Source: Solibacillus sp. R5-41
Lineage (GTDB): Bacteria > Bacillota > Bacilli > Bacillales_A > Planococcaceae
Assembly: GCF_002736105.1 (NCBI RefSeq)
Contig: NZ_CP024123.1
Location: 3,920,001-3,984,000 of the forward strand
Length of the DNA stretch: 64,000 nucleotides
Direction: 5' to 3'
Made by a program: the position numbers and the translations under genes
The notes under the pieces: generated by a model
The model's input: the letters and a program-made list of their open reading frames with translations, nothing else
The model's database searches: none
What the model was told of the DNA's origin: nothing
Shown here: positions 1 through 7,640 of the stretch, in pieces
How the letters are laid out: the number at the start of each line of letters is the position of its first letter
Numbering within the stretch: position 1 is the stretch's first letter

Positions 1-141
1 ATTATAATCCATACCTGCTGCAGATAGCATTCCTGGGTTTACTGCTAAAATATAAGCCATTGATAGGAATGTTGTTAATCCACCAAGCGTTTCCTTGCGA
101 TAATTTGTTCCAAGTTTCTCAAACTCGAAATATTTTTTCAT
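1..141 (-). CDS. pbuG: Purine (guanine/hypoxanthine) permease, NCS2 family, 5' part only
   Basis: Only the first 47 codons lie in the window; the gene runs off the left edge. The N-terminus (MKKYFEFEKLGTNYRKE, then GGLTTFLSMAYILAVNPG) is characteristic of the NCS2/AzgA-type xanthine-uracil permeases, with the first membrane segment starting near residue 20. These proteins import hypoxanthine and guanine across the cell membrane. The ATG at 141 follows a GGAGGAA ribosome site at 151-157. The call is supported by the upstream guanine riboswitch and PurR boxes, the same combined control known for B. subtilis pbuG. A related NCS2 purine permease (pbuO-like) is the main alternative. Confidence 0.85.
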   Translation of the reverse strand, partial: MKKYFEFEKLGTNYRKETLGGLTTFLSMAYILAVNPGMLSAAGMDYN

Positions 142-202
142 TGTGAAATGTTCCTCCAAGTTGTCGTCTTACAACAGTTTGAGTTCATAGAATCCTTCAA
201 AT

Positions 203-236
203 CAAAAAGACACGCAAAGCAAAATGCTGCATGTCT
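203..236 (-). terminator. Riboswitch-controlled terminator upstream of pbuG
   Basis: On the minus strand a hairpin with arms GACATGCAGC and GCTTTGCGTGTC is followed by TTTTT. An alternative 11-bp perfect pairing joins 291-301 (the 3' strand of aptamer helix P1) to 235-245, just 5' of and touching this terminator. This gives the expected switch: guanine bound, P1 forms and the terminator folds; guanine absent, the antiterminator forms. Confidence 0.8.
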
Positions 237-293
237 ACGATTTAAGGCCAAATAAGAGTTCGTATCATATAGAAACGAAGAATCCTATTTTTA

Positions 294-367
294 AATCGTA
301 GTCGAATCATTTATGGTGATTCGGTAGAAACTCACGGGCCATATTCCCGACATTATACGACGACGTA
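294..367 (-). promoter_or_regulatory. Guanine-sensing purine riboswitch aptamer (pbuG leader)
   Basis: The minus strand holds the purine aptamer core: TATAAT in J1/2, an L2 loop with GAATATGG, J2/3 reading GTTTCTACC, an L3 loop CCATAAA and J3/1 reading GACTACG. The base equivalent to position 74 is C, which pairs with guanine or hypoxanthine (U would indicate adenine). The loops contain the GG and CC that form the kissing contact. It lies about 150 nt upstream of the pbuG start. Confidence 0.95.
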
Positions 368-383
368 TTTGATTTATGTTAGT

Positions 384-412
384 AATATATCATTTAGCTA
401 TTTTAATTTCAA
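384..412 (-). promoter_or_regulatory. Promoter of pbuG
   Basis: On the minus strand a -35 TTGAAA (412-407) and a -10 TATATT (389-384) are separated by 17 bp, just upstream of the riboswitch. Confidence 0.65.
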
Positions 413-416
413 GCTT

Positions 417-460
417 ATTTCCGAACATTTTTATATTTTTATATAATATAGTTCGTAAAA
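417..460. promoter_or_regulatory. Paired PurR boxes upstream of pbuG
   Basis: The plus strand at 417-429 reads ATTTCCGAACATT, a full match to the PurBox pattern AWWWCCGAACWWT. The opposite strand at 460-448 reads TTTTACGAACTAT, matching 11 of 13 positions. The two are in inverted orientation, 18 bp apart, directly upstream of the -35. PurR of Bacillota binds such paired boxes to repress purine genes when PRPP is low. Confidence 0.65.
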
Positions 461-521
461 ATATCTAAATATCCATTTTTTTCGATAATTTATTGGATTT
501 TTAATAGAATATGCAAAAAAG

Positions 522-568
522 TGGACATTTTAAAATTACTTTTATATACTTAGTTACGTAATGTAACT
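522..568 (+). promoter_or_regulatory. Promoter and inverted-repeat operator of the FMN reductase gene
   Basis: A -35 TGGACA (522-527) and -10 TATACT (545-550) are 17 bp apart. Immediately after the -10, at the expected transcription start, lies the inverted repeat AGTTAC-5-GTAACT (552-568). A repressor bound there would block initiation; the regulator is not identifiable from this window. Confidence 0.55.
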
Positions 569-586
569 TAAATTGGAGGTAATAAA

Positions 587-1129
587 ATGAAAGTAGTAGC
601 AATTGTCGGAAGTATCCGCAAAGAATCGTACAATTTACAACTCGCAAAGCATATTCAATCACACTATGCAGATCAATTTGAAGTGGAAATTTTAGATTTA
701 AAGCCACTCCCTATGTACAACCAAGATGAAGAATTAAACCCATCGCAGGAAGTAGTAGATTTTAAAGCGAAAATAAAAGCTGCGGATGCCGTACTTTGGG
801 TGACACCTGAATACAATTCAACAATTCCTGGTGTATTAGGGAATGCAATTGACTGGATAAGCCGCGTCGATAAAGTAATGCACGGGAAACCATCTATAAT
901 TATGGGCGCTTCTATGGGGGCATTAGGCACAGTTAAGGCGCAAATGCATTTACGGGATATTTTATTTGCAAGCGGCTTAAATTCACCGTTATTACCAATG
1001 AATGAAGTTTACGTTGGTGCGGCACATACAAAATTTAATGAGCAAGGCCAACTAGTAGATGAATCTACTGTGAAATTCATTGATTCTGTTATTGTAAACT
1101 TCCAAGAATGGATGAAAAACTTTAACTGA
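587..1129 (+). CDS. NADPH-dependent FMN reductase / azoreductase-type flavoprotein
   Basis: This 180-residue protein has the flavodoxin-like FMN reductase fold. The phosphate-binding loop GSIRKESYN (residues 8-16), the PEYNSTIPG segment (74-82) and the GASMGALGT turn (107-115) are typical of the family. Members are cytoplasmic and transfer electrons from NAD(P)H through FMN to quinones, azo dyes or chromate. The start follows TTGGAGG. The gene is single, with its own promoter and a bidirectional terminator behind it. An inverted repeat at the transcription start suggests control by a redox- or quinone-sensing repressor, which is inference. The natural substrate cannot be read from the sequence. 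Confidence 0.85.
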   Translation: MKVVAIVGSIRKESYNLQLAKHIQSHYADQFEVEILDLKPLPMYNQDEELNPSQEVVDFKAKIKAADAVLWVTPEYNSTIPGVLGNAIDWISRVDKVMHGKPSIIMGASMGALGTVKAQMHLRDILFASGLNSPLLPMNEVYVGAAHTKFNEQGQLVDESTVKFIDSVIVNFQEWMKNFN

Positions 1130-1137
1130 TAGATAAA

Positions 1138-1170
1138 AAGGATGTCCGAATAAAACTTTCGGGCATCCTT
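1138..1170. terminator. Bidirectional terminator between convergent genes
   Basis: Hairpin with arms AAGGATGTCCGAA and TTTCGGGCATCCTT between the flavin reductase (plus) and the phosphotransferase gene (minus). Confidence 0.75.
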
Positions 1171-1174
1171 CTTA

Positions 1175-2038
1175 TTAACGAAGTAGCTGGTGAAGCAACC
1201 GGTGATTTTCTTCATAAAAACGTTGATTTTTCTCAATACCTCGGCGAACACACCAACCAATCGAATTAAAGGCATCCGCAAAACGATAAAATGGCAATAC
1301 GTTATTTAAATCAATTAACGGACGCAAACTATTATACCCTTCTTGATAAGCTGCATCTAATTTCGCATCAAAACGCAGGAAATCTCGTTTCAGCTTGGTG
1401 AAATCCACTTCTGTCGCACCAAATCGAACACTTTCAAAATCAATGACCCCTGATACACTTTCACCATCAACAATGATATTTGCTGGACGAAAATCCATAT
1501 GAACAAAGCTCGGTCCTTCTGGCATCGGCAACCCCTGTTTCATCCTTTCAAATTGCGCGATGGCTTGCTCGACTGTTTGTTTAGTCAACACTTTTTGAAC
1601 ATCCTCTGCAAAACTATAAAATTGACGGCCAATAAAATCCGGCCAATTTTCAAATTCATTTTGGATTGCATGAACTTCCATTTGTTCTGTGAATATCACT
1701 TCATGCAACGATGCATGTAATTTCCCCACTTCATAGGCAGTTCGCGGAGTAGCTGTATTCACCGATAAAGGCGCCCCCTTTAAAGAGGACAGCAAAAATG
1801 CTCCAGGGCATGTTTCATCGCCTTGCCAGTAATCTATAAGTTTTGGCGTCGCCACACGATTTTGTAATAACTGATACGCTTCTAATTCTCGCTCAAACTT
1901 CACCTTTGTATACGGAATTTTCAAATAGACCTCTTCACCATGAAGTAACGTGATTTTATAGACGGTCGAGCTATGAGAATCTTGCACATCTGATATTGCT
2001 GTATACGAAAGTTGAAATTGCTGTACTATCTTTTGCAT
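1175..2038 (-). CDS. Aminoglycoside phosphotransferase (APH)-family kinase
   Basis: The 287-residue protein has the bilobed APH/choline kinase fold. A lysine in VYLKIPY (K40) fits the ATP-binding lysine, HMDFRPAN (180-187) is the catalytic loop with D182 as catalytic aspartate, and IDFE (199-202) holds the metal-binding aspartate. Such proteins phosphorylate small-molecule hydroxyls; homologues act on sugars, choline, homoserine or antibiotics. Nothing here points to true aminoglycoside resistance, so I call only the family. ATG at 2038 follows GGGGAGAG. It is convergent with the flavin reductase gene and stands alone. Confidence 0.8.
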   Translation of the reverse strand: MQKIVQQFQLSYTAISDVQDSHSSTVYKITLLHGEEVYLKIPYTKVKFERELEAYQLLQNRVATPKLIDYWQGDETCPGAFLLSSLKGAPLSVNTATPRTAYEVGKLHASLHEVIFTEQMEVHAIQNEFENWPDFIGRQFYSFAEDVQKVLTKQTVEQAIAQFERMKQGLPMPEGPSFVHMDFRPANIIVDGESVSGVIDFESVRFGATEVDFTKLKRDFLRFDAKLDAAYQEGYNSLRPLIDLNNVLPFYRFADAFNSIGWCVRRGIEKNQRFYEENHRLLHQLLR

Positions 2039-2224
2039 ATCTATCTCTCCCCTTCTCTTATCAATTGTACCTTAGCGTTTTTGCGTACAGATTTTTTTCG
2101 ACCACACTCGAAAAACTCCCCTAAAAAATCTGTGACATCCGCCGGGCCAATTAACTTATTTCAGTGCATTTTTAATATTAACTCCCCACTTATAGAAATA
2201 GAGAACTTCAGCTGAAGCAAGTTA

Positions 2225-2258
2225 AAAAGGCAGCTTGAATGAAATCAAACTGCCCTTT
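2225..2258 (-). terminator. Terminator of the MFS gene
   Basis: Minus-strand hairpin GGGCAG...CTGCC with TTTTT following, just after the stop codon at 2264. Confidence 0.75.
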
Positions 2259-2263
2259 CTACG

Positions 2264-3454
2264 TTATTCAAATGCGATCGGATACTTCTTCATCTTTAAA
2301 TACATCATGAAGATGGTCGTTAAACCTAAGCTAAACAAACCAAATACTAACCCCGTAATCGGTAAACCAAACCAGTCCAGTAATGCCCCCGTGGAAAGTA
2401 GGACTACTTGAAATAATGTTTGATCAATCATATTACGGAAGGCAAAGAAGCGGCCGTGAAACTCCCCCGGAACTTCTTTTTGGAAAATTGTCATCGTCGT
2501 TGGGAAGAAACAGCCGACTACTAAACCAAACATACCAAAAATAACAACATTCATCATTTCAATTGTTGAGAAATAAAGAAGGGATTGTAGGAAGCCAATG
2601 AAAAGCGCTAAACCAAACATCATCGTTCCCGTGCGTAGCTTCATCCCAACATATTTCACTGCGATGGCACCTACCATAAACCCAATGCCTTCAGCTGTAT
2701 AGAGCAAGCCCGAAATACTTGTTGAGTCATGCATCTGTGAAATTTTCATAATCATCAAGTTGAACGATCCTAAAAACAAAATCGGCACGACAATTAATAC
2801 TAACGTAACAAGTACAACCGGATACTGTTTTAATATGGGTAGTACTTCTTTAAAGCTGCCACTATCTTTCGTTTTCGCTATTGACTTTGTATCTTCCTCT
2901 TCAATTTTCAGATTTAATAATACAAAGACCATCGCAATGTACATAATAAGTGAAATGACATACAGCCAAATTAGATCCGCATAGGCTACAAACACACCTG
3001 CAGCCGCTGCACCAATAATTCGGGAAAGCGTCCTTACATTCATATGCCAGCCATTCAATGTAAGCAGATCTTTTTTGTCAACGATCTTAGGAATGACCGA
3101 CTGCAATGCCGGCATGAAAAAGGTCGCGGCAATTTGCAAAGCTATTAAAAAGACAACCATTAATAGCACAGAATCAAAGACAATCGCGGCAAACATAATA
3201 AATACCGTCACCACTCGTGCAATGGACGACGCGATAAGCACTTTCTTTTTACTACTGGCATCAATAATTTCCCCAGCCATTGGTGCGACCATAACTCCCG
3301 CTAGCATACCGATTGCTAAAATGACAGATTTATAAAAATCGGAAGGCACAAATTCGGTCATAAAGGCAAGGTTTCCGATAATCCCCGCCCACAAACCAAG
3401 CCCGACGACAAATTCGCCAATGAGCACAATCCACACATTTCGATTACGCCACAT
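2264..3454 (-). CDS. Major facilitator superfamily transporter (MDR-type, MFS_3)
   Basis: This 396-residue protein shows about twelve hydrophobic segments in two halves. A cytoplasmic loop around residues 60-72 (GEIIDASSKKK) follows the second/third helix, as in MFS proteins, and a charged central loop (residues about 185-205) separates the halves. The sequence resembles bacilysin/macrolide exporter-like MFS members that expel drugs or metabolites using the proton gradient. The start at 3454 follows TAAGGAGG with good spacing. It is a single-gene unit with its own terminator. The substrate is unknown. Confidence 0.8.
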   Translation of the reverse strand: MWRNRNVWIVLIGEFVVGLGLWAGIIGNLAFMTEFVPSDFYKSVILAIGMLAGVMVAPMAGEIIDASSKKKVLIASSIARVVTVFIMFAAIVFDSVLLMVVFLIALQIAATFFMPALQSVIPKIVDKKDLLTLNGWHMNVRTLSRIIGAAAAGVFVAYADLIWLYVISLIMYIAMVFVLLNLKIEEEDTKSIAKTKDSGSFKEVLPILKQYPVVLVTLVLIVVPILFLGSFNLMIMKISQMHDSTSISGLLYTAEGIGFMVGAIAVKYVGMKLRTGTMMFGLALFIGFLQSLLYFSTIEMMNVVIFGMFGLVVGCFFPTTMTIFQKEVPGEFHGRFFAFRNMIDQTLFQVVLLSTGALLDWFGLPITGLVFGLFSLGLTTIFMMYLKMKKYPIAFE

Positions 3455-3679
3455 TCTCTTTACCTCCTTAAAAGTCCACTTCTTACCATTTTATAAAACT
3501 TCGGGACACTAAACAATATGAAATTAAAAAGGGCGGATTTTCTTATACATCGCTGTTTTGATTATCCACCCTCACTCTATTTCCATTTATTTAACAATTA
3601 ATAATTTAATATGCTACAATTTTAGTGTAACAGTATTTTCCAATTCGGTTTATAACAACAGAAGGGTCGGTGAGGATCA

Positions 3680-3835
3680 ATGGGGTTTTTAATATTTTTC
3701 TTAGTAGTGATATTAGTTTTTACCGCGTTGTCATTAGAACGTATTTTAAAAGATATACGGGATCAAAATAAGGAAATTATCGAAATTTTAAAGAAAGGCA
3801 ACTCGGATAGAGAGGATTTTGAGACTAAAGATTAA
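3680..3835 (+). CDS. Small single-span membrane protein (51 aa)
   Basis: A 51-codon frame begins at ATG 3680 behind GGTCGGTGAGG. The first 18 residues (MGFLIFFLVVILVFTALS) form one membrane span. A charged tail follows (ERILKDIRDQNKEIIEIL) that looks like an amphipathic helix or short coiled coil and ends in acidic residues. No function is known to me. It reads as a real small gene because of the ribosome site, membrane span and polar tail. It lies upstream of the Nudix gene, 87 nt away. Confidence 0.6.
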   Translation: MGFLIFFLVVILVFTALSLERILKDIRDQNKEIIEILKKGNSDREDFETKD

Positions 3836-3922
3836 TTTGAATTATTCCTAGCTGACCAAAAATATATCAATGGGCACTTTGTTTAAGTAGGATCTTTATT
3901 CATTTTTAAAGTAGGTGAAATA

Positions 3923-4327
3923 ATGGCAGAAATTAAAGTAGCAATTAAAGGTGTTTTGATAAAAAATAATAAAATGTTAATTGTGAAGCGCTCTGCTTTT
4001 GATGAAACAGGGGCAGGCACATGGGAAAGCGTTGGCGGAGTTTTGCAATTTGGCGAATCATTTGAGGTCGCTTTAAAACGAGAATTCCTTGAAGAGGCTG
4101 GTTTGAATATTAGCGTAAGCACGCATCTTTTCTCCACAACATTTTTAACTAAAAAAACAAGACAAATTGTACTTCTAACATTTCTTTGTGAATGTCAAAA
4201 TGATGAAATATCTCTTTCAGATGAACATGAGCAATTTATGTGGGCTACCAAAAGCGAATTAATGGAATTATTACCCGAAGAAATAATTAACGATTATAAG
4301 GTACATAACGTTTTTAAATTGCTATAA
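3923..4327 (+). CDS. Nudix hydrolase
   Basis: The 134-residue protein carries a complete Nudix box, GX5EX7REUXEEXGU, from about residue 37 (GGVLQFGESFEV) to REFLEEAGL near residue 60. The box binds Mg2+ and hydrolyses a nucleoside diphosphate linked to another moiety. The N-terminal strand (KVAIKGVLIKNNKMLIVKR) fits the fold. The substrate cannot be assigned; candidates are damaged nucleotides or NDP-sugars. ATG 3923 is preceded by AGTAGGTGA. Length is normal for a stand-alone Nudix protein. Confidence 0.85.
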   Translation: MAEIKVAIKGVLIKNNKMLIVKRSAFDETGAGTWESVGGVLQFGESFEVALKREFLEEAGLNISVSTHLFSTTFLTKKTRQIVLLTFLCECQNDEISLSDEHEQFMWATKSELMELLPEEIINDYKVHNVFKLL

Positions 4328-4378
4328 GCAGCGCAATTTTACCTTCAATATAAAGAGAAGTTTGGATGGTGAACATAA

Positions 4379-4798
4379 TTGTATGAATTTTTTCCAGGAT
4401 CACTATTAATTTTACTACTTGTTCTTTTTTTAGTTTTTTGGATTTTTGGAATTGTAATTCGAAAGTTGTTAGGTGTCGAGAAAAGGAAATCATTTTCTTA
4501 TAATCACGTTAACGACAGACATAAAAAGTTAGATTGGTCAGTACGAATTATTTTCTTGATTCTTTTATTATTCAGCAACTATTATACGATTTACAATAAA
4601 GTAATCGGAACTTATTGGTATATAGAACCATGGTTTGTCTTAATCATTTTCATATTAATATCTGAGCTTTTACGTGCATTTATGGAATGGAAATATGCAG
4701 AAAACAAAAGAGATTTCATCGCTACGATTGCCGAATTACTGTTCATAATTACCTTCCTATTTTTGCTTATTATAACTGATTTTTTGGGGTTGCTTTAA
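4379..4798 (+). CDS. DUF4181-type integral membrane protein
   Basis: This 139-residue protein has an N-terminal span, a basic loop (RKLLGVEKRKSFSYNHVND), then three further spans. The motif LRAFMEWKYAENKRDF in the second half resembles DUF4181 proteins of Bacillaceae, whose function is unknown. The only usable start is TTG 4379, preceded by GGATGGTG; an upstream GTG runs into a stop after five codons. It lies 51 nt after the Nudix gene and could be co-transcribed. Confidence 0.7.
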   Translation: MYEFFPGSLLILLLVLFLVFWIFGIVIRKLLGVEKRKSFSYNHVNDRHKKLDWSVRIIFLILLLFSNYYTIYNKVIGTYWYIEPWFVLIIFILISELLRAFMEWKYAENKRDFIATIAELLFIITFLFLLIITDFLGLL

Positions 4799-4925
4799 TT
4801 TGGCTCAATTAATGATAACGGGAATTGCAGTCTGGCAAAAAAACATTCAACTAAAAGCTAAGCTCCCCCTACCTTCCAACTAAATTCATAACACGAAATA
4901 AAGCACATACAATTTTATTGAAGAG

Positions 4926-5144
4926 GTGACTATTTCGAGAAAAATTGTAATGGGTATTATTTTGTTCGCCATCATTATTGGTGCAATTATAATTGGAGTA
5001 AATTGGGGTAAAGCAGGGTCTGCCAATTCCGAAGATAAATTAGAAATGCGCTTAGTTAAGAGTATGGAAGAAACTAAAAATGAAAATGAAAAGAACTTTC
5101 AATTGAAGAAATACAATACGATATTATTATCCTCGATAAAGTAA
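4926..5144 (+). CDS. Small putative membrane-anchored protein (up to 72 aa)
   Basis: The frame encodes one hydrophobic span (GIILFAIIIGAIIIGV) and a charged tail of about 45 residues. The start is unclear: GTG 4926 overlaps the good ribosome site AAGAGGTGA, while the next ATG (4950) is too far from it. The protein could be the surviving N-terminal part of a longer anchored protein. I do not recognise it. Confidence 0.35.
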   Translation: MTISRKIVMGIILFAIIIGAIIIGVNWGKAGSANSEDKLEMRLVKSMEETKNENEKNFQLKKYNTILLSSIK

Positions 5145-5242
5145 TAGTAGAATGAATTAGTTCATAACAGCAGCCTGAATTAATGTGGTGTTTATATTCA
5201 AATTGCTACTAGTTTGCCGACAAAAAAGAACTCCGAATAAGA

Positions 5243-5274
5243 AAAACATAGGGAGATTTCTCTTCCTATGTTTT
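5243..5274. terminator. Bidirectional hairpin terminator
   Basis: Perfect 10-bp arms AAAACATAGG and CCTATGTTTT around a 12-nt loop. It lies 8 nt beyond the stop of the small minus-strand gene at 5283 and may also end plus-strand transcripts. Confidence 0.75.
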
Positions 5275-5282
5275 CATTCATA

Positions 5283-5432
5283 TTATTTATCTGTTTGTTT
5301 TTGCTTTTTTTTCAAATACTCCGCACGTATTTTTTCAAGTTGCTGCTTTTTATCAAATTTGGCAGGCTTGTGTTTTTCATGATACTTTGCCACAGCCACC
5401 TGACCTTTGGTATCCAATTGATATTTCCCCAC
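5283..5432 (-). CDS. Small basic hypothetical protein (49 aa)
   Basis: An uninterrupted minus-strand frame encodes 49 residues (52 if the first GTG at 5441 is used). It opens with MGKYQLDTKGQVAVAKYHEK and ends in a lysine-rich helix (EYLKKKQKQTDK). The second GTG (5432) is favoured because AGGTGAG lies four nucleotides upstream, while the first GTG overlaps that site. The stop is directly followed by a strong hairpin terminator, and the composition is highly charged and soluble, arguing for a real gene. Function is unknown. Confidence 0.55.
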   Translation of the reverse strand: MGKYQLDTKGQVAVAKYHEKHKPAKFDKKQQLEKIRAEYLKKKQKQTDK

Positions 5433-5671
5433 TTTGCTCACCTACTTTTCTTGTCTTTAAAGAGAATCTATTCAACAAATATAATATACCCTATTTTTGA
5501 AGTAAACCTTTTTACTTTATTAGTGTACTGCCTAACCTTGCATATATCAGTAAAAACTTATTAAAATAATTCATAGCCAAATGGTATTCATTATACTTAT
5601 CTTTACTACCTTAAATTTGCTGATTCATTTTAAAGTCATCAATCAAGTCGCTAATTTTAACTAAAACAAAA

Positions 5672-5713
5672 AACCTCTTCCGGTTATTTTTTAAAATAAC
5701 TGGAAGAGAGGTT
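5672..5713 (-). terminator. Terminator of guaA
   Basis: Long minus-strand hairpin (CCTCTCTTCCAGTTATTTT against AAAATAACCGGAAGAGG) followed by TTTTTTG, 115 nt beyond the guaA stop. Nothing else is recognised between it and the stop. Confidence 0.8.
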
Positions 5714-5828
5714 AATTTTTGAAATATAAATAGTTGTCCGTTAACCATTGATTTAGTTCTTAACAAACTACGTTAGATATTGATATGACTGCGTTTATAA
5801 CCTGTTTAGTTTATATTACTGAACAGTC

Positions 5829-7388
5829 CTATTCCCACTCAATCGTTGCTGGTGGCTTACTCGTAATATCATACAGTACGCGGTTAACGCCGTTTACTTC
5901 GTTGACGATACGTACAGAGATTTTTTCTAGGACATCGTAAGGGATACGTGCCCAGTCAGAAGTCATTCCGTCGATTGATGTTACGCCGCGGATACCGATA
6001 GCGTAGTCGTACGTACGGCCGTCACCCATTACACCTACTGATTTGATATCAGGTAGGACAGTGAAGTATTGCCAAATTTCGCGGTCAAGACCCGCTTTTG
6101 CGATTTCATCACGTAAGATGAAATCAGATTCGCGAACGATTTCTAATTTTTCTTCTGTGATCGCACCAAGTACACGGATACCTAATCCTGGACCTGGGAA
6201 TGGTTGACGCCATACGATTTTCTCGTCTAAGCCAAGCTCTAAACCTAAAGCACGTACTTCGTCTTTGAATAATGTTTTAAGCGGTTCAATTAACTCGAAC
6301 TGCATATCTTCTGGTAATCCACCAACATTATGGTGAGATTTAATTGTTTGCGCAGTTGCTGTACCAGATTCAATGATATCTGTGTAAAGCGTACCTTGTG
6401 CTAAGAAATCCATGCCTTCTAATTTAGACGCTTCCTCGTCAAATACGTAAATGAATTCGTTACCGATGATTTTACGTTTTTGTTCTGGATCCGAAACGCC
6501 CTCTAATTTGCTCATGAAACGTTCACGTGCATCGATTTTGATTAAGTTCATATCGAAATCTTCCGTGAAGGTTTTCATAACTTGCTCAACTTCACCTTTA
6601 CGGTTTAAGTTGTGGTCTACAAACATACAAGTTAATTGATCGCCAATTGCTCTGTGGATTAATACAGCTACTACTGAAGAGTCTACGCCGCCTGATAATG
6701 CACAAAGTACTTTTTTGTCGCCTACTTGCTCACGAATTTTCGCGATTTCGATGTCGATGAAGTTTGCCATAGACCAGTCGCCTTTAGCACCACAAACATC
6801 AAATACGAAGTTGCGTAATAAGTCATTTCCATAAACAGAGTGACGTACTTCTGGGTGGAATTGTACAGCATAAAGTTTACGCTCTACATTTGCCATTGCA
6901 GCGATTGGGCATGCAGGGCTTGTTGCGATTACTTCAAAACCAGCTGGTACTTCTGTTACATGGTCACCGTGGCTCATCCAAACGATTTGTTCTTTTGGAA
7001 GCTCACCGAATAATTTGTTATCCGCTGTCACGTTGATTTCTGCTTTACCGTATTCACGTGTTTCAGCACCTTCAACTTTACCACCTTGCGTATGCGCGAT
7101 TAATTGCATACCGTAGCAAATACCTAAAATTGGTAAACCTAATTCGAAAATTGCTGGGTCTACTTTGAATGCATCTTCACCGTATACAGAGTTTGGTCCA
7201 CCAGAGAATACGATACCTGCAACGTTCATATCTTTAATTTCTTCTGCAGTCGTTGTATGTGGGTGTAATTCAGAGAACACACCAAACTCACGAATACGAC
7301 GCGTAATTAGTTGATTGAATTGACTTCCGAAGTCTAAAACAACAATCTTTTCTTGCTCTTTTAATAAAGGAGTTGACAATTTTTCCAC
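5829..7388 (-). CDS. guaA: GMP synthase (glutamine-hydrolysing)
   Basis: The 519-residue enzyme converts XMP to GMP using glutamine and ATP, the last step of guanine nucleotide synthesis. The N-terminal class I glutamine amidotransferase has [11 protein letters not shown], the nucleophile loop GICYGMQ and the catalytic histidine in QFHPEV. The ATP-pyrophosphatase P-loop [10 protein letters not shown] and the dimerisation domain ending KPPATIEWE follow. Length is normal. It sits downstream of the transglutaminase gene but has its own promoter (7612-7640), a guanine-type riboswitch and a leader terminator, so it is probably switched off by its own end product. Confidence 0.98.
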   Translation of the reverse strand: MEKLSTPLLKEQEKIVVLDFGSQFNQLITRRIREFGVFSELHPHTTTAEEIKDMNVAGIVFSGGPNSVYGEDAFKVDPAIFELGLPILGICYGMQLIAHTQGGKVEGAETREYGKAEINVTADNKLFGELPKEQIVWMSHGDHVTEVPAGFEVIATSPACPIAAMANVERKLYAVQFHPEVRHSVYGNDLLRNFVFDVCGAKGDWSMANFIDIEIAKIREQVGDKKVLCALSGGVDSSVVAVLIHRAIGDQLTCMFVDHNLNRKGEVEQVMKTFTEDFDMNLIKIDARERFMSKLEGVSDPEQKRKIIGNEFIYVFDEEASKLEGMDFLAQGTLYTDIIESGTATAQTIKSHHNVGGLPEDMQFELIEPLKTLFKDEVRALGLELGLDEKIVWRQPFPGPGLGIRVLGAITEEKLEIVRESDFILRDEIAKAGLDREIWQYFTVLPDIKSVGVMGDGRTYDYAIGIRGVTSIDGMTSDWARIPYDVLEKISVRIVNEVNGVNRVLYDITSKPPATIEWE

Positions 7389-7422
7389 CTCTTCTAGTAT
7401 GATTAACGCGGCCTTACTTATA

Positions 7423-7455
7423 AAAAAACGCGCGAAAAATAAGCTTTCAACGCGT
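7423..7455 (-). terminator. Leader terminator of guaA
   Basis: Minus-strand hairpin AACGCG...CGCGTT with a weaker inner helix, followed by seven T residues, 34 nt before the guaA start. It is the likely expression platform of the riboswitch at 7519-7590. Confidence 0.75.
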
Positions 7456-7518
7456 TCATATTACATTTCATTATAAAGTGAAATCAGCTGTCTCCTGTTA
7501 TGGAAACGCTAAATCCAC

Positions 7519-7590
7519 CGTCATAGACAAGTTATTTGAGGTAACTTAGTAGAAACATCTGGACCCTATTACCAGATTTATATGAAGGCA
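7519..7590 (-). promoter_or_regulatory. Divergent guanine-type riboswitch aptamer (guaA leader)
   Basis: Three helices fit the purine riboswitch: P1 TTCATA/TATGA, P2 ATCTGG/CCAGAT and P3 AAGTTA/TAACTT with 7-nt loops AATAGGG and CCTCAAA. J2/3 reads GTTTCTAC as in the consensus. J3/1 reads TCTAT, giving C at the ligand-pairing position (guanine type) but U where A73 is usual. L2 also departs from the usual GATATGG. Confidence 0.8.
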
Positions 7591-7611
7591 CACTACTATA
7601 TATTTTTCTAA

Positions 7612-7640
7612 ATTTTACTCTTAAATAGGCGTAAAATCAA
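7612..7640 (-). promoter_or_regulatory. Promoter of guaA
   Basis: On the minus strand -35 TTGATT (7640-7635) and -10 TAAAAT (7617-7612) with 17-bp spacing. It overlaps the stop codon of the upstream transglutaminase gene. Confidence 0.6.

Noticed and set aside
501-707. Minus-strand 68-codon frame
   Set aside because: Overlaps the promoter and 5' end of the flavin reductase gene on the other strand; no ribosome site.
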